Part shown: in pieces, positions 26,840 to 38,298 of the stretch | Numbering within the stretch: position 1 is the first letter of the stretch | How the letters are laid out: each line of letters starts with the position of its first letter | Assembly (NCBI RefSeq): GCF_902806485.1 | Contig: NZ_CADCWT010000003.1 | Coordinates: 1 to 64,000, forward strand | Origin: Candidatus Frankia alpina | Lineage (GTDB): Bacteria > Actinomycetota > Actinomycetes > Frankiales > Frankiaceae | Direction of reading: 5' to 3' | Length of the DNA: 64,000 bases | The notes under the pieces: model-generated | What the model was told of the DNA's origin: nothing | Databases searched by the model: none | Seen by the model: only the letters and a program-made list of their open reading frames with translations | Program-made: the position numbers and the translations under genes

Positions 26840-27202
26840 ATGCTCTCGAACTACGTGCCGATCCTCGTTCTGCTGGCGATCGCGAGCCTGTTCGCGGTCG
26901 GTTCCGTCGCGGCGGGCGCGGTCATCGGCCCCCGCCGGTTCAACCGTGCGAAGATCGACGCCTACGAGTGCGGGATCGAACCCTCTCCGGCTCCGGCCGG
27001 ACCGCAGCGCTTCCCGGTGAAGTACTACAACACCGCGATGCTTTTCATCGTCTTCGACATCGAGATCATCTTCTTGTTCCCGTGGGCGGTCGCCTTCGAC
27101 AGCCTCGCGGTTTTCGGCCTCGGTGCGATGGCACTGTTCATGGCGACGATCTTCGTCGCGTACGCCTACGAGTGGCGTCGTGGAGGTCTGGAATGGGACT
27201 AG
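26840..27202 (+). CDS. nuoA: NADH-quinone oxidoreductase subunit A
   Basis: NuoA is a small membrane subunit of complex I near the quinone channel. The 120-residue protein has the expected three transmembrane helices and the conserved loop [20 protein letters not shown] between helices 1 and 2, whose Cys lies in the switch region next to the quinone site. [12 protein letters not shown] marks helix 2. It is the first gene of a 14-gene operon in the standard order, and its stop lies 10 bases inside nuoB. Confidence 0.95.
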   Translation: MLSNYVPILVLLAIASLFAVGSVAAGAVIGPRRFNRAKIDAYECGIEPSPAPAGPQRFPVKYYNTAMLFIVFDIEIIFLFPWAVAFDSLAVFGLGAMALFMATIFVAYAYEWRRGGLEWD

Positions 27203-27999
27203 AGGAGAAGCTACCCGGTGGTGTGCTCCTCGGCAGCGTCGAGAAGCTCGCCAACTGGTCCCGGCGGTCGTCGCTGTGGCCGGCGACCTTCGGGCTGGCC
27301 TGCTGTGCGATCGAGATGATGTCCACCGGCGCCGGCCGCTACGACCTGTCCCGGTTCGGCATGGAGGTCTTCCGGGCCAGCCCCCGCCAGGCCGACCTGA
27401 TGATCGTCGCCGGCCGGGTGAGTCAGAAGATGGCGCCCGTGCTGCGGCAGATCTACGACCAGATGCCCGAGCCCAAGTGGGTGTTGTCGATGGGGGTCTG
27501 CGCCAGTAGCGGCGGCATGTTCAACAACTACGCGATCGTGCAGGGTGTCGACCACATCGTCCCCGTCGACATGTACCTGCCCGGCTGCCCGCCGCGGCCG
27601 GAGATGCTGATGGACGCCATCCTCAAGCTGCACGAGAAGATCCTCGCCGGCCCGGTCACCGGCAGGACCCTGCACACCGAGTCCGGCTCGTCGCCGTACC
27701 CGAAGCCGATCGACGTCGCCACCGCCCGCGCCGGGCTGCCCGCCGGTGAGCTCGACACCCGCACCCTGTCCGTCAACGACCGCAAGCACTTCCGGATCCC
27801 GGCTGGCGCGCCGGTCCCCACGGATCGCGGCGCCGTTGAACCCGCCCTGGACACCCGCCGGCCCGCCGCGATCGCCCCGTCGTCGGTGTTCGGCCGGACC
27901 AAGCGGATCCCCGTCGACGCCAAGCCCGTCGACGAGTCGCGGGCCCACGGCCCCGGCCCGAGCATCGCCGACATCGGAGCGACCGATGACACCCCCTGA
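27193..27999 (+). CDS. nuoB: NADH-quinone oxidoreductase subunit B with a long C-terminal tail
   Basis: NuoB carries cluster N2, the last iron-sulfur centre before quinone. Its ligands are Cys37-Cys38 (GLACCAIEM), Cys102 (GVCASSGG) and Cys131 (LPGCPPRPE). The catalytic part ends near residue 160. About 105 further residues, rich in Pro, Ala and Asp, extend it to 268, well beyond the usual 160-185. The tail holds no recognised motif. It overlaps both nuoA (10 bases) and nuoC (14 bases), so part of the tail is encoded in sequence shared with the nuoC start. Confidence 0.94.
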   Translation: MGLEEKLPGGVLLGSVEKLANWSRRSSLWPATFGLACCAIEMMSTGAGRYDLSRFGMEVFRASPRQADLMIVAGRVSQKMAPVLRQIYDQMPEPKWVLSMGVCASSGGMFNNYAIVQGVDHIVPVDMYLPGCPPRPEMLMDAILKLHEKILAGPVTGRTLHTESGSSPYPKPIDVATARAGLPAGELDTRTLSVNDRKHFRIPAGAPVPTDRGAVEPALDTRRPAAIAPSSVFGRTKRIPVDAKPVDESRAHGPGPSIADIGATDDTP

Positions 28000-28798
28000 C
28001 GGCACGCCCCCTGACGGCAAAGCTCCCGCCGGCACGCCCTCCGAGGGCACCTCCTCCGCCGGCCGGGGCGCGAATGGCGGCACGTTCGACGAGCACGGGT
28101 CTGCCGCGAACGGCGTCGGCGAGCTGGTGGGCGGCGACGGCAACGGTCTGCGACCGGGACGGCGCCACGACGCATTCGGCGCCGGCGGGTCCGGCGACAC
28201 CTCCGGGTTCGGCCGCCTCGTCGCCCCGGCCCCGGTGCTGGCCGCCAGCGAGCGGCCGTTCGGTGATCCGGACGCCGACGCGGTGTATGACGCGCTCGAA
28301 CGCGTCTTCCCGCAGCTCGGCGACGCCGTCGAGCGGGCCGTCGTCGACCGCGGCGAGCTGACCCTGCACGTGCGCCGCGAGGGTCTGCCGGCGCTGGCGC
28401 AGACCCTGCGTGACGATCCGGGGCTGCGCTTCGAGCTGCTGTCGTCACTTTCCGGAGTGGACTACCCGGACGACGCCACCGGCCGCCGGCTGCACTCGGT
28501 GGTCCACCTGACCTCGATGACCTACCGCCGCCGGCTGCGCCTGGAGGTCTCCGTCGCCGACGCCGATCCCACGTTGCCGAGCCTGACCTCGGTGTGGCCC
28601 ACCGCAGACTGGCACGAGCGGGAGGCCTACGACCTGTTCGGCATCGTCTACACCGGCCATCCCGGGCTGACCCGGATCATGATGCCGGACGACTGGATCG
28701 GGCACCCGCAGCGCAAGGATTACCCGCTGGGTGGCATCCCGGTCGACTACAAGGGCGCCACGGTCCCGCCGCCGGACGAGCGCCGGAGCTACTCGTGA
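27986..28798 (+). CDS. nuoC: NADH-quinone oxidoreductase subunit C with a disordered N-terminus
   Basis: This 30-kDa-type peripheral-arm subunit contacts NuoD and NuoB. The conserved half begins near residue 90 and includes [12 protein letters not shown], then [19 protein letters not shown] and [11 protein letters not shown], typical of NuoC. The first 85 residues are Gly/Pro/Asp-rich with a repeat, [12 protein letters not shown], and have no counterpart in most homologues. Total length is 270 residues. The ATG at 27986 overlaps the nuoB 3' end; a later start is possible, but the frame is open with consistent codon use. Confidence 0.92.
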   Translation: MTPPDGTPPDGKAPAGTPSEGTSSAGRGANGGTFDEHGSAANGVGELVGGDGNGLRPGRRHDAFGAGGSGDTSGFGRLVAPAPVLAASERPFGDPDADAVYDALERVFPQLGDAVERAVVDRGELTLHVRREGLPALAQTLRDDPGLRFELLSSLSGVDYPDDATGRRLHSVVHLTSMTYRRRLRLEVSVADADPTLPSLTSVWPTADWHEREAYDLFGIVYTGHPGLTRIMMPDDWIGHPQRKDYPLGGIPVDYKGATVPPPDERRSYS

Positions 28799-28856
28799 TC
28801 ACACACCCGGCCCTGACCGGCCGCCTGCATCCCCGAGGCGACATCCGAGGTTCGCT

Positions 28857-30254
28857 ATGACGCCCAGCAGCACGTCGACCCCGCACACATCGACCGCCCA
28901 GCCCACCGACGGCACCGCCCAGCCCACCGACGGGTCCTCGGCGTACGAGGCCGGGTTCACTGAGTCCGCCTCCGGGCGGGTCTACACCGTCACCGGCGGC
29001 GACTGGGAGGAGATCCTCGGCGCCGGTGAACAGGACGCCGAGCGCATCGTCGTCAACATGGGGCCGCAGCACCCCTCCACGCACGGAGTGCTGCGCATCG
29101 TGCTGGAGATCGAGGGCGAGACGGTCACCGAGACCCGGCTCGTCATTGGCTACCTGCACACCGGGATCGAGAAGAGCTGCGAATACCGTACCTGGACTCA
29201 GGCGGTCACCTTCCTCACCCGCGCGGACTACCTGTCTCCGCTGTACAACGAGGCGGCCTACTGCCTGTCCGTGGAGAAGCTGCTTGGCATCACCGACGAC
29301 ATCCCCGAGCGGGCCACCGTGATCCGGGTGCTGGTGATGGAGCTGCAGCGCATCGCCTCGCACCTGGTGTGGCTGGCCACCGGCGGCATGGAGCTCGGCG
29401 CCACCACCGCGATGATCTTCGGATTTCGGGAGCGGGAGAAGGTCCTCGACCTGCTGGAGCTCATCACCGGGCTGCGGATGAACCACGCCTTCATCCGCCC
29501 CGGCGGCCTGGCCCAGGACCTTCCGGACGGCGCGGAGCGGGCCATCCGGGAGTTCCTCGCCGACATGCCGAAGCGGATCCGCGAGTACCACCGGCTGCTG
29601 ACGGGCCAGCCGATCTGGAAGGCGCGGATGGTCGACGTCAACGTCCTCGACGCCGCCGGCTGCATCGCGCTGGGTGTCACCGGGCCGGTGCTGCGTGCCG
29701 CGGGCCTCGCCTGGGACCTGCGCAAGACCATGCCCTACTGCGGCTACGAGACCTACGAGTTCGACGTGCCGACCGCGCTGGAGGCGGACTCCTTCGCCCG
29801 CTACCTGGTGCGGCTGGAGGAGATGGGTGAGTCTCTGAAGATCGTCGAGCAGTGCCTGGACCGACTGCGGCCGGGCCCGGTCATGGTCGCCGACAAGAAG
29901 ATCGCCTGGCCGGCCCAGCTGTCGATCGGCGCCGACGGGATGGGCAACTCGCTGGCGTACATCCGCAGCATCATGGGGACCTCGATGGAGGCCCTCATCC
30001 ACCACTTCAAGCTGGTCACCGAGGGTTTCCGGGTGCCGCCCGGCCAGGTCTACACGCAGATCGAGTCGCCCCGCGGCGAGCTGGGCTACCACGTGGTCAG
30101 CGACGGCGGCACGAGACCGTTCCGCGTCCATGTCCGTGACCCAAGCTTCGTCAACCTGCAGGCCGTCCCGGCACTGACCGAGGGCGGCCAGGTGGCGGAT
30201 GTGATCGTCGGGGTCGCTTCGGTGGACCCGGTGCTGGGGGGAGTTGATCGGTGA
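28857..30254 (+). CDS. nuoD: NADH-quinone oxidoreductase subunit D
   Basis: NuoD (49-kDa subunit) lines the quinone cavity together with NuoB. The 465-residue protein has [21 protein letters not shown] near residue 65, whose His is part of the quinone headgroup site, plus [21 protein letters not shown] and the C-terminal [14 protein letters not shown]. About 55 Thr/Ser/Pro-rich residues precede the conserved part. The ATG at 28857 follows CGAGG at 28845-28849; the frame is open further upstream but reads as low-complexity. Its stop overlaps the nuoE start. Confidence 0.95.
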   Translation: MTPSSTSTPHTSTAQPTDGTAQPTDGSSAYEAGFTESASGRVYTVTGGDWEEILGAGEQDAERIVVNMGPQHPSTHGVLRIVLEIEGETVTETRLVIGYLHTGIEKSCEYRTWTQAVTFLTRADYLSPLYNEAAYCLSVEKLLGITDDIPERATVIRVLVMELQRIASHLVWLATGGMELGATTAMIFGFREREKVLDLLELITGLRMNHAFIRPGGLAQDLPDGAERAIREFLADMPKRIREYHRLLTGQPIWKARMVDVNVLDAAGCIALGVTGPVLRAAGLAWDLRKTMPYCGYETYEFDVPTALEADSFARYLVRLEEMGESLKIVEQCLDRLRPGPVMVADKKIAWPAQLSIGADGMGNSLAYIRSIMGTSMEALIHHFKLVTEGFRVPPGQVYTQIESPRGELGYHVVSDGGTRPFRVHVRDPSFVNLQAVPALTEGGQVADVIVGVASVDPVLGGVDR

Positions 30255-31039
30255 TGGCCTTCTCGCCCGAGACCCACGCCGCCGCGGCCGAGATCATTGC
30301 GCGGTACCCCGCCGGTCGGTCCCGTTCCGCGCTGCTGCCGCTGCTGCACCTGGTGCAGGCGGAGCAGGGCTGCGTGACGACCGAGGGGGTGTCGTTCTGC
30401 GCGGACACGCTCGGCCTCACCCAGGCGGAGGTCGGCGCGGTCGCGACCTTCTACACGATGTACAAGCGGCGGCCCGTCGGCGACTACCTCGTCTCGGTCT
30501 GCACGAACCTGTCCTGCGCGCTGCTCGGCGGCGACGAAGTCTACGCCCGGGTCGCCGAGCGCCTCGGCATCGGCCACGACGAGACGACCTCGGACGGCTC
30601 GATCACCCTCGAACACGCCGAGTGCCTCGCCGCCTGCGACTACGCGCCGGTGATGACGGTGAACTACGAGTTCTACGACCAGGTCGACCCCGACTCGGCG
30701 CAGGCGATCGTCGAGGGCCTGCAGGCCGGCGAGCGCCCCGCGCCGACCCGTGGCGGGCCGCTGTGTTCGTTCGCCGAGACGTCCCGCCAGCTCGCAGGGT
30801 TCGCCGACCCGCGCCCGGCGGGCGTCGCGGGACCGGGCGTCGGCGAGCCGTCGGTCGCCGGGCTGCTGCTCGCCGAGGCCACCGGCTGGCGGGCCGACCA
30901 GGCCCCCGCGCCGCTGGTAGCCGCCACGGCGCCCACCGCGGGCCGGGGCACCGGCCCCGCCGCCCCGGCCACGGCACCTCCGGCTCCGGCGGCACCTCCG
31001 GCTCCGGTTCCGGCCTCCTCCGAGCGGAAGGGGAACTGA
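30251..31039 (+). CDS. nuoE: NADH-quinone oxidoreductase subunit E with a Pro/Ala tail
   Basis: NuoE holds the 2Fe-2S cluster N1a of the NADH-oxidising module. The ligands are Cys84, Cys89, Cys125 and Cys129 (CTNLSC and CLAAC), with [11 protein letters not shown] just before. The conserved domain ends near residue 165. About 100 more residues, ending in an Ala/Pro-rich run, bring it to 262, longer than the usual 160-240. The start can be GTG 30251 or ATG 30254; both overlap the nuoD stop. It pairs with nuoF four bases downstream. Confidence 0.93.
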   Translation: MMAFSPETHAAAAEIIARYPAGRSRSALLPLLHLVQAEQGCVTTEGVSFCADTLGLTQAEVGAVATFYTMYKRRPVGDYLVSVCTNLSCALLGGDEVYARVAERLGIGHDETTSDGSITLEHAECLAACDYAPVMTVNYEFYDQVDPDSAQAIVEGLQAGERPAPTRGGPLCSFAETSRQLAGFADPRPAGVAGPGVGEPSVAGLLLAEATGWRADQAPAPLVAATAPTAGRGTGPAAPATAPPAPAAPPAPVPASSERKGN

Positions 31040-31042
31040 TCG

Positions 31043-32371
31043 ATGCCTGTCACCCCGGTCCTCACCCGGCGCTGGAACACTCCGGAGTCGTGGACGATCG
31101 ACACCTACCGTCGGCTCGACGGTTACGTCGCGCTGCGCACCGCGCTGGCCGGCGATCCCGACGACCTGATCAAGCTCATCAAGGACTCGGGGCTGCGCGG
31201 GCGCGGCGGCGCAGGCTTCCCCACCGGGATGAAGTGGGGCTTTATCCCGCAGGGCGACGGCCGGCCGCACTACCTCGTCATCAACGCCGACGAGAGCGAG
31301 CCCGGCACCTGCAAGGACGCCCCGCTGATGAAGGCCGACCCGCACTCACTCATCGAGGGCATCATCATCGCGGCGTACGCGGTGCGGGCCAGCCGGGCGT
31401 TCATCTACCTGCGCGGCGAGCTGATCCACGCCGGCCGCTGGCTGCGCGCCGCGGTCGCCGAGGCGTACGCCGCCGGCTACCTCGGCCGCGACATCCTCGG
31501 CAGCGGCTTCGACCTCGAGCTCGTCGTGCACTCCGGCGCCGGCGCCTACATCTGCGGCGAGGAGACGGCCCTGCTTGACTCGCTGGAGGGCCGGCGCGGC
31601 CAGCCGCGGCTGCGCCCGCCGTTCCCGGCGACGCACGGGCTGTACGTGTCCCCGACGGTCGTGAACAACGTCGAGACGATCGCGACCGTGCCCTACATCG
31701 TCAACTACGGCGTCGACTGGTTCCGCACGATGGGCCGGGAACGCGCCCCGGGCCCGAAGATCTTCAGCCTGTCCGGCCACGTGACCCGGCCCGGCCAGTA
31801 CGAGGTCCCGATGGGCACCACCCTGCGCGAGTTGTTGGAGCTGGCCGGCGGGGTGCGCGGTGGGCGCGCGCTCAAGGCCTGGACACCGGGCGGGTCATCC
31901 ACCCCGATGCTCACCGCGGAGCACCTCGACGCCCCGCTGGACTTCGAGGGCATGCAGGAAGCCGGATCGCTACTCGGCACCGCGGCACTGATGATCATGG
32001 ATGACACGACGGACATGCTCCGGGTCGTCCGCCGGCTCACCCAGTTCTACGCCCACGAGTCGTGCGGCAAGTGCACCCCGTGCCGGGAGGGCACGAGCTG
32101 GCTGGTGCAGATCCTGTCCCGGCTGGAACGGGGCCAGGGCGACGCCGAGGACGTCGACACCCTCGTCGACGCCTGCGACAACATCTTCGGCCGGGCGTTC
32201 TGCGCGCTGGCCGACGGGGCCACCTCCCCGATCGTCTCGGGGATCAAGTACTTCCGGGACGAGTTCATCCCGGTGAGCGCGGTGACCACGAAGCCGGACC
32301 TCACCCCCAACGCCGCGGCCGGCAACGGCTCGGCCACCACCACCCCAGGCGCCTACGCGGGAGCGCACTGA
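31043..32371 (+). CDS. nuoF: NADH-quinone oxidoreductase subunit F
   Basis: NuoF binds NADH and FMN and carries 4Fe-4S cluster N3. The FMN/NADH loop [15 protein letters not shown] begins near residue 53. [11 protein letters not shown] near residue 95 and [15 protein letters not shown] near residue 165 are also conserved. The cluster motif [12 protein letters not shown] lies near residue 340. At 442 residues it matches the family; only the last 25 residues are an unconserved Ala/Thr tail. It sits between nuoE and nuoG with spacings of only a few bases. Confidence 0.96.
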   Translation: MPVTPVLTRRWNTPESWTIDTYRRLDGYVALRTALAGDPDDLIKLIKDSGLRGRGGAGFPTGMKWGFIPQGDGRPHYLVINADESEPGTCKDAPLMKADPHSLIEGIIIAAYAVRASRAFIYLRGELIHAGRWLRAAVAEAYAAGYLGRDILGSGFDLELVVHSGAGAYICGEETALLDSLEGRRGQPRLRPPFPATHGLYVSPTVVNNVETIATVPYIVNYGVDWFRTMGRERAPGPKIFSLSGHVTRPGQYEVPMGTTLRELLELAGGVRGGRALKAWTPGGSSTPMLTAEHLDAPLDFEGMQEAGSLLGTAALMIMDDTTDMLRVVRRLTQFYAHESCGKCTPCREGTSWLVQILSRLERGQGDAEDVDTLVDACDNIFGRAFCALADGATSPIVSGIKYFRDEFIPVSAVTTKPDLTPNAAAGNGSATTTPGAYAGAH

Positions 32372-32373
32372 CC

Positions 32374-34902
32374 ATGACCGTCGCCCCATCCCAGCCGGCC
32401 GCGCCGGCCGCCACGGATCTCGTCCCCCTCACCATCGACGGGTTGCCGGTCAGCGTCCCCAAGGGCACGCTGATCATCCGGGCGGCGGAGCTGCTCGGGA
32501 TCGAGATCCCGCGGTTCTGCGACCATCCGCTGCTCGACCCGGTCGGCGCCTGCCGGCAGTGCATCGTCGAGGTGGAGGGCCAGCGCAAGCCCGTCGCCGC
32601 CTGCACGACGACCGTCACCGCCGACATGGTCGTCAAGACCCAGCTCACCTCGCCGGTGTCCCGCAAGGCCCAGGCCGGCAACATCGAGTTCCTGCTGCTC
32701 AACCACCCGCTGGACTGCCCGATCTGCGACAAGGGCGGCGAGTGCCCGCTGCAGAACCAGTCGATGGCCAACGGCGGCGCCGTCTCCCGGTTCAAGGAGG
32801 CCAAGCGGGCCTACCCGAAGCCGCTGGCGATCTCCACCGAGATTCTGCTCGACCGGGAACGCTGCGTGCTGTGCGCCCGCTGCACCCGGTTCTCCGCGCA
32901 GATCGCCGGGGACCCGTTCATCGAGCTGTTCGAGCGCGGCGCCGCCGAGCAGGTCGCGGTCAGCGATGGGCAGCCGTTCTCGTCCTACTTCTCCGGCAAC
33001 ACGGTGCAGATCTGCCCGGTCGGCGCGCTCACCAGCGCCGCCTACCGGTTCCGCGCCCGCCCGTTCGACCTGGTCTCGACGCCGACGGCGTGCGAGCACT
33101 GCGCCTCGGGATGCAGCCTGCGCACCGACCACCGGCGCGGGAAGGTGATGCGCCGCCTCGCCGGCGACGACCCGGCGGTCAACGAGGAGTGGAACTGCGA
33201 CAAGGGCTGCTTCGCGTTCACCTACGCCCGGTCCGCCGACCGCCTGACCACCCCGCTGATCCGCGACGACGACACCGGGCAGCTCGTCGAGGCAACCTGG
33301 TCCGAGGCGCTGGAGTACGCCGCCCGAGGCCTGGCCGAATGCCGCGACCGGCACGGCGTCGGGGTGCTCGCCGGCGGCCGGCTGACCCGCGAGGACGCCT
33401 ACGCCTACGCCAAGTTCACCCGGGTGGCGCTCGCCTCCAACGACGTGGACTTCCGCGCCCGGCCGCACTCGGCGGAGGAGGAGCAGTTCCTCGGTCACGC
33501 GGTCGCCGGCACCGGCATCGGGGTGACCTACGCCGACCTGGAGGCGGCGCCGGCGGTGCTGCTCGTCGCCTTCGAGCCGGAGGAGGAGTCGCCGATCATC
33601 TTCCTGCGGCTGCGTAAGGCCGCCGACAAGCACGCCACCGCCGTGCACGCGCTCGCCCCGCTGGTCACCCGCGGGCTCGCCAAGCTCGCCGGGACGCTGG
33701 TCACCACCGAGCCCGGTGCCGAGCCGGCCGTCCTCGATGCGCTTGCCGACGCCGGTCCCGCGGCGGGTGACACCGATCCGCTCGCCGCGACGGCCCGCGC
33801 CGTGCGCGCGCCCGGCGCGGTGATCCTCGTCGGCGAGCGGGCCGGCGAGTTCCCCGGAACGCTGTCCGCCGCCCTACGCCTCGCCGGCGCCACCGGCGCC
33901 GCGCTCGCCTGGGTGCCCCGCCGCGCCGGGGATCGCGGCGCCGTCTCCGCCGGGCTGCTGCCGTCGCTGCTGCCCGGCGGCCGTCCGGTCGCCGACCCCG
34001 CCGCCCGCGCCGAGGTCGAGGCGTTCTGGGGCGGCCGGCTGCTCGGCGTGCCCGGCCGCGACACCGCCGGCATCCTCGCCGCGGCCGCCGCCGGCCGCCT
34101 CGATGGGATCCTCGTCGCCGGGGTGGACGCCGAAGACCTGCCCGACCCCGCCGCGGCGCTGGCGGCGCTGGCCCGCGTGCCGTTCTGCGTGTCGGTCGAG
34201 ATACGGCGCTCGGCCATCGCCGAAGTCGCCGACGTGGTGCTGCCGGTCGCGCCGGTGGCGGAGAAGGCCGGCTCGTTCGTCGACTGGGAGGGCCGGCTGC
34301 GGCCCTTCCAGCGGGCCCTGGACACCCCGGCGCTGCCCGACGTGCGCGTGCTGCACCTGCTCGCCGCCGAGATGGGCGTCGACCTGCGGCTGCCCGACAC
34401 CGGCGCGGCCGCCCGCGAGCTGCGCGATGTCGGCCGGGCCGGCGCCGCAGTCACCCGGGTGCCCGCACCGAGCGATCCCGCCGAGCCCGCCAGCGTCCCC
34501 GGCCCAGGGGAGGCGGTGCTCGCCACCTGGCATCAGCTCGTCGACGACGGCGCCCTGCTCGCCGACGAGCCCTACCTCGCCGGCACCGCCCGACCCGCCC
34601 GCGTCCGCCTGTCCGTGGCGACCGCCACCGAGATCGGGGCGGCCGCCGGGGACCTGGTGACGGTGCGCAGCGGCCGCGGGTCGGTCACCCTGCCCTGCGA
34701 GCTCACCGCCATGCCCGACCGGGTCGTCTGGGTGCCCACCCACTCGCCCGGCTCGCACGTGCGCCGCTCGCTGGCCGCCCGTGCCGGCGTCGTCGTCCGG
34801 ATCGCGGCCGGCGGCACCGCCGCGCCACCCGGGAGCGCCGCGCCGCCGGTGACACCCGCGCCGCGCACGGTCGACGACGAACCCGCCGGGGGCCGGCCAT
34901 GA
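32374..34902 (+). CDS. nuoG: NADH-quinone oxidoreductase subunit G
   Basis: NuoG is the large iron-sulfur subunit of the peripheral arm. Its N-terminal 220 residues carry a 2Fe-2S domain ([20 protein letters not shown]), a His/Cys-bound cluster ([19 protein letters not shown]) and a 4Fe-4S pair ([23 protein letters not shown]). A molybdopterin-oxidoreductase-like body follows, starting [13 protein letters not shown]. That body is degenerate in the second half and Ala-rich, as in other actinobacteria. The 842-residue length is normal. ATG 32374 follows the nuoF stop by two bases, and the stop overlaps the nuoH ATG. Confidence 0.95.
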   Translation: MTVAPSQPAAPAATDLVPLTIDGLPVSVPKGTLIIRAAELLGIEIPRFCDHPLLDPVGACRQCIVEVEGQRKPVAACTTTVTADMVVKTQLTSPVSRKAQAGNIEFLLLNHPLDCPICDKGGECPLQNQSMANGGAVSRFKEAKRAYPKPLAISTEILLDRERCVLCARCTRFSAQIAGDPFIELFERGAAEQVAVSDGQPFSSYFSGNTVQICPVGALTSAAYRFRARPFDLVSTPTACEHCASGCSLRTDHRRGKVMRRLAGDDPAVNEEWNCDKGCFAFTYARSADRLTTPLIRDDDTGQLVEATWSEALEYAARGLAECRDRHGVGVLAGGRLTREDAYAYAKFTRVALASNDVDFRARPHSAEEEQFLGHAVAGTGIGVTYADLEAAPAVLLVAFEPEEESPIIFLRLRKAADKHATAVHALAPLVTRGLAKLAGTLVTTEPGAEPAVLDALADAGPAAGDTDPLAATARAVRAPGAVILVGERAGEFPGTLSAALRLAGATGAALAWVPRRAGDRGAVSAGLLPSLLPGGRPVADPAARAEVEAFWGGRLLGVPGRDTAGILAAAAAGRLDGILVAGVDAEDLPDPAAALAALARVPFCVSVEIRRSAIAEVADVVLPVAPVAEKAGSFVDWEGRLRPFQRALDTPALPDVRVLHLLAAEMGVDLRLPDTGAAARELRDVGRAGAAVTRVPAPSDPAEPASVPGPGEAVLATWHQLVDDGALLADEPYLAGTARPARVRLSVATATEIGAAAGDLVTVRSGRGSVTLPCELTAMPDRVVWVPTHSPGSHVRRSLAARAGVVVRIAAGGTAAPPGSAAPPVTPAPRTVDDEPAGGRP

Positions 34903-36245
34903 GCTCCACCGCCGCGATCGTGCTTGCCGCCCCGGTCGACCCGGACCTGTCCAGCTTCGGCGACGACCCGTTCTGGCTGATCCTGCTCAAGGGCGTCGCG
35001 GTCTTCGCCTTCCTGCTGCTGATGACGCTGTTCTCGATCGTGTTCGAGCGCAAGGTCGTCGCGAAGATGCAGCAGCGGGTCGGGCCGAACCGGCACGGCC
35101 CGAAGGGCTGGCTGCAGAGCCTCGCCGACGGCGCCAAGCTGATGCTCAAGGAAGACCTGATCCCGGCCCTCGCCGACAAGCCGATCTTCATTCTGGCGCC
35201 GATCCTCTCGGCGATCCCGGCGTTCCTGGCCTTCGCCGTGATCCCGTTCGGCCCGGAAGTGTCGATCTTCGGTGAGCGCACCACGCTCCAGCTCGCGGAC
35301 CTGCCCGTCAGCGTGCTCTACATGCTCGCCGCCGCCTCGCTCGGGGTGTACGGGCTGATCCTGTCCGGCTGGTCGAGCGGGTCGACCTACCCGCTGCTCG
35401 GCTCGCTGCGCTCGGCGGCCCAGATCATCTCCTACGAGGTGGCGATGGGCCTGTCGTTCGTCGCGGTGTTCATGTACGCGGGCACGCTGTCGACGTCCGG
35501 GATCGTGGCGAGCCAGTCGGGCCGGTGGTACATCGCGCTGGTGCCGTCGTTCGTCCTGTACTGCATCTCGATGGTCGGTGAGACGAACCGGACGCCCTTC
35601 GACCTGCCCGAGGCCGAGGGGGAACTGGTCGGCGGTTTCCACACCGAGTACAGCTCGATCAAGTTCGCGTTCTTCTTCCTCGCCGAGTACATCAACATGG
35701 TCACCGTGTCGGCGATCGCGACCACGCTGTTCCTCGGCGGCTGGCAGCCGCCGCCGATCCCGGGCCTGTCCGGCCTGGACCACGGCTGGGTGCCGATGAT
35801 CTGGTTCGTCCTGAAGCTGCTGCTGTTCCTGTTCTTCTTCATCTGGCTGCGCGGGACGCTGCCCCGGCTGCGCTACGACCAGTTCATGGCGTTCGGCTGG
35901 AAGGTGCTGATCCCGGTCGGCCTGCTGTGGGTCCTGATCATCGCCACCTTCCGCGTCTACCAGAAGGACGTCGACGACCGCACGCCGTGGCTGATCGGCG
36001 TCGGGGTGGTCATCGGCGTCATGCTGATCATCGCGCTTATCGATCCCGGTGGCGCGAAGCACCAGCGGGAGCTGGAGGAGGCCGAGCGCAGCAAGCTCGC
36101 GCAGGCGCCGAGCCTCGAAAGCATCCCGTGGCCGCCCCCGCCACCCGCCGGTGCGCGCAACCGTCCGGCGGTGCCCGCGGGCACCTCGGCCAACGGGTCG
36201 TCCACCGTCATTCCCGCGGATCCCCCTCCGCGTCAGGAGAGCTGA
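34899..36245 (+). CDS. nuoH: NADH-quinone oxidoreductase subunit H
   Basis: NuoH is the membrane subunit that joins the two arms and forms much of the quinone entry channel. It has about eight transmembrane helices. Characteristic segments are [25 protein letters not shown] near residue 50 (given here in outline), [20 protein letters not shown] near residue 226, and [19 protein letters not shown] near residue 320. A hydrophilic C-terminal tail of about 65 residues ends in Pro/Ser-rich sequence. Translation is coupled to nuoG through an ATGA overlap. The 448-residue total is slightly long because of the tail. Confidence 0.95.
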   Translation: MSSTAAIVLAAPVDPDLSSFGDDPFWLILLKGVAVFAFLLLMTLFSIVFERKVVAKMQQRVGPNRHGPKGWLQSLADGAKLMLKEDLIPALADKPIFILAPILSAIPAFLAFAVIPFGPEVSIFGERTTLQLADLPVSVLYMLAAASLGVYGLILSGWSSGSTYPLLGSLRSAAQIISYEVAMGLSFVAVFMYAGTLSTSGIVASQSGRWYIALVPSFVLYCISMVGETNRTPFDLPEAEGELVGGFHTEYSSIKFAFFFLAEYINMVTVSAIATTLFLGGWQPPPIPGLSGLDHGWVPMIWFVLKLLLFLFFFIWLRGTLPRLRYDQFMAFGWKVLIPVGLLWVLIIATFRVYQKDVDDRTPWLIGVGVVIGVMLIIALIDPGGAKHQRELEEAERSKLAQAPSLESIPWPPPPPAGARNRPAVPAGTSANGSSTVIPADPPPRQES

Positions 36246-36248
36246 GTC

Positions 36249-36875
36249 ATGGGCTTCTTCGACCCCTACAAGGGCTTCGGCGTCACCTTCTCGACGATGT
36301 TCAAGAAGCCGACGACGGAGCAGTACCCGGAGCAGAAGAAGGAGACCGCGCCCCGGTTCCACGGCCGTCACCAGCTCAACCGCCACCCGGACGGGCTGGA
36401 GAAGTGCGTCGGCTGCGAGCTGTGCGCCTGGGCCTGCCCGGCCGACGCCATCTACGTCGAGGGCGCCGACAACACCGAGACCGAGCGTTACTCGCCGGGG
36501 GAGCGGTACGGCAGCGTCTACCAGATCAACTATCTGCGCTGCATCCTGTGCGGGCTGTGCATCGAGGCGTGCCCGACCCGGGCGCTGACGATGTCGAACG
36601 ACTACGAGCTCGCCGACGACAGCCGTCGCGATCTGATCTTCACCAAGGAACAGCTGCTCGCCCCGCTCGCCGCCGGCATGGAGTTGCCGCCGCACCCGAT
36701 GCGGCTCGGCTCCAACGAGACCGACTACTACGTGCGTGACCCCGACGCCCCACTGCCCTGGCAGGTGACCGACGAGCAGCGTACTGCCGCCGGCAGTGCC
36801 GCCGCCGGCAGTACCGCCGACGACCGGGTCGCCGAGGTGCCCGCGCACGGCGCCGGTTCGGAACGGCCGCGATGA
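36249..36875 (+). CDS. nuoI: NADH-quinone oxidoreductase subunit I
   Basis: NuoI is a ferredoxin-like subunit carrying clusters N6a and N6b that relay electrons to N2. The ligands are Cys53, 56, 59 and 63 ([12 protein letters not shown]) and Cys98, 101, 104 and 108 ([12 protein letters not shown]). The conserved part ends near residue 165, followed by about 40 unconserved Ala/Gly residues with a twofold AAGSA motif. The 208-residue length fits the actinobacterial form. It starts three bases after nuoH, and its stop overlaps the nuoJ ATG. Confidence 0.96.
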   Translation: MGFFDPYKGFGVTFSTMFKKPTTEQYPEQKKETAPRFHGRHQLNRHPDGLEKCVGCELCAWACPADAIYVEGADNTETERYSPGERYGSVYQINYLRCILCGLCIEACPTRALTMSNDYELADDSRRDLIFTKEQLLAPLAAGMELPPHPMRLGSNETDYYVRDPDAPLPWQVTDEQRTAAGSAAAGSTADDRVAEVPAHGAGSERPR

Positions 36876-37903
36876 CCCACGCGACCCTGCTCGCCGCCGC
36901 GGGCGAGATCACCAGCACCTCCACCGGCGAGGCCGCGGTGTTCTGGATCCTGGCGCCGATAGCGGTGCTGGCCGCGGTCGGGATGGTGCTGGTCCGCAGC
37001 GCCGTGCACTGCGCGCTGCTGCTGGTGGCGAACCTGTTCTGCGTCGCGGTGTTCTACATGGTCCAGCAGGCGCCGTTCCTCGGCTTCGCGCAGATCATCG
37101 TCTACGCGGGCGCGATCATGGTCCTGTTCCTGTTCGTGCTCATGCTCGTCGGCGTCGACTCGTCGGACTCGCTGGTGGAGACCATCCGCGGCCAGCGGCT
37201 CGGCGCGGCGATCTTCGGGCTTGGCTTCGCCGGGCTGCTGGTCTTCCCGATCGGCTCGGCCATCGACGGCGGCAGCGCCAAGGGCCTCGACAAGGCCAAC
37301 GAGGGCGGCAACGTCCAGGCGATCGGTCGGCTGCTGTTCAGCAACTACGTCTTCGTTTTCGAGGCGATCTCCGCGCTGCTCGTCGTCGCCGCGATCGGGA
37401 CGATGGTGCTCGGCCACCGCGAGCGCGAGGGGGGTCGGGTCGGCCAGCGGGAGTTGATGCGCCGCCGGTTCACCGAACCCGGACGCCGGGTCACCCCGCT
37501 GCCCGGACCCGGCGTCTTCGCCCGGCACGACTCGGCCGACACCCTCGGCCTGCTGCCCGGCGGCGGTCGCGCCTCCGGCATCGGCGGCATCCCCGGCATT
37601 CCCGGGACCACCGAGGAGTCGAGCGTCACGGACCTCCCCGGCGGTCGGGCGGCATCGGATACCCCGGGTGCTCCCGGCACCCCCGGGATGTCGGACGGGA
37701 GGCCGGGGTCGGCAGGTCCCGGCGGGCCGCCGGGATCCCGCGGGCCGGACAGACCGGGCGGGCCGGGGGGTAGCACGCCGAGCGCACCGGTACCCCCGGC
37801 GCCGACGGACGGCGCCGCGGCGGACAGCGGCGCGGGTGGAGCGGAACCGGTCGATGTGAACGGCTCGGCGCTGGCGGGCGCCGGTAAGGGGGAGGAGCGG
37901 TGA
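36872..37903 (+). CDS. nuoJ: NADH-quinone oxidoreductase subunit J with a collagen-like tail
   Basis: Residues 1-190 are a normal NuoJ: five transmembrane helices with [20 protein letters not shown] (helix 3, near residue 75), which undergoes the helix rearrangement important for coupling. The next 150 residues are unusual. They are rich in Gly and Pro with repeated G-x-P and P-G-x elements ([40 protein letters not shown]). Typical NuoJ proteins are 170-280 residues; this has 343. The frame and codon bias stay consistent to the end, and the stop overlaps nuoK, so the tail is genuinely coding. It should lie outside the membrane. Confidence 0.93.
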   Translation: MTHATLLAAAGEITSTSTGEAAVFWILAPIAVLAAVGMVLVRSAVHCALLLVANLFCVAVFYMVQQAPFLGFAQIIVYAGAIMVLFLFVLMLVGVDSSDSLVETIRGQRLGAAIFGLGFAGLLVFPIGSAIDGGSAKGLDKANEGGNVQAIGRLLFSNYVFVFEAISALLVVAAIGTMVLGHREREGGRVGQRELMRRRFTEPGRRVTPLPGPGVFARHDSADTLGLLPGGGRASGIGGIPGIPGTTEESSVTDLPGGRAASDTPGAPGTPGMSDGRPGSAGPGGPPGSRGPDRPGGPGGSTPSAPVPPAPTDGAAADSGAGGAEPVDVNGSALAGAGKGEER

Positions 37904-38199
37904 ATCCCGCCAACTACCTGATCCTCTCGGCGCTGCTGTTCACCATCGGCACCGTCGGGGTCCTCGTCCGGCGCAACGCGATCGTCGTGTTCATGTCGAT
38001 CGAACTCATGCTCAACGCCGTGAACCTGACTCTGGTCACGTTCTCCCGGATCAACGGCACCCTCGACGGCCAGATCATGGCGTTCTTCGTCATGGTCGTC
38101 GCCGCCGCCGAGGTCGTCATCGGTCTGGCCATCATCCTCAGCATCTTCCGCACCCGTCGCTCGGCGTCGGTGGACGACGTGAACCTGCTGAAGTACTGA
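37900..38199 (+). CDS. nuoK: NADH-quinone oxidoreductase subunit K
   Basis: NuoK is a three-helix antiporter-like subunit of the proton-pumping arm. The 99-residue protein has the usual length. Conserved Glu residues lie in helices 2 and 3: [15 protein letters not shown] near residue 32 and [19 protein letters not shown] near residue 66. Its GTG start overlaps the nuoJ stop. A gap of about 100 bases follows before nuoL, the only sizeable gap inside the operon. Confidence 0.95.
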   Translation: MNPANYLILSALLFTIGTVGVLVRRNAIVVFMSIELMLNAVNLTLVTFSRINGTLDGQIMAFFVMVVAAAEVVIGLAIILSIFRTRRSASVDDVNLLKY

Positions 38200-38298
38200 C
38201 CTGCGACCCAGCGGCCGCGGCGCCTGGAGCGGTCATGGAAGAACGGACGAGACTGCAGTGACGCTTTATCGCCAACGACGCACCGTGGCGGGGTCGCG

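Noticed and set aside
34572..36848. 758-codon open frame on the minus strand, antisense to nuoH and nuoI
   Set aside because: It is an artefact of high-GC codon bias: the product is Arg/His/Asp/Gln-rich without hydrophobic core or family match, and the plus strand is certain complex I coding sequence.
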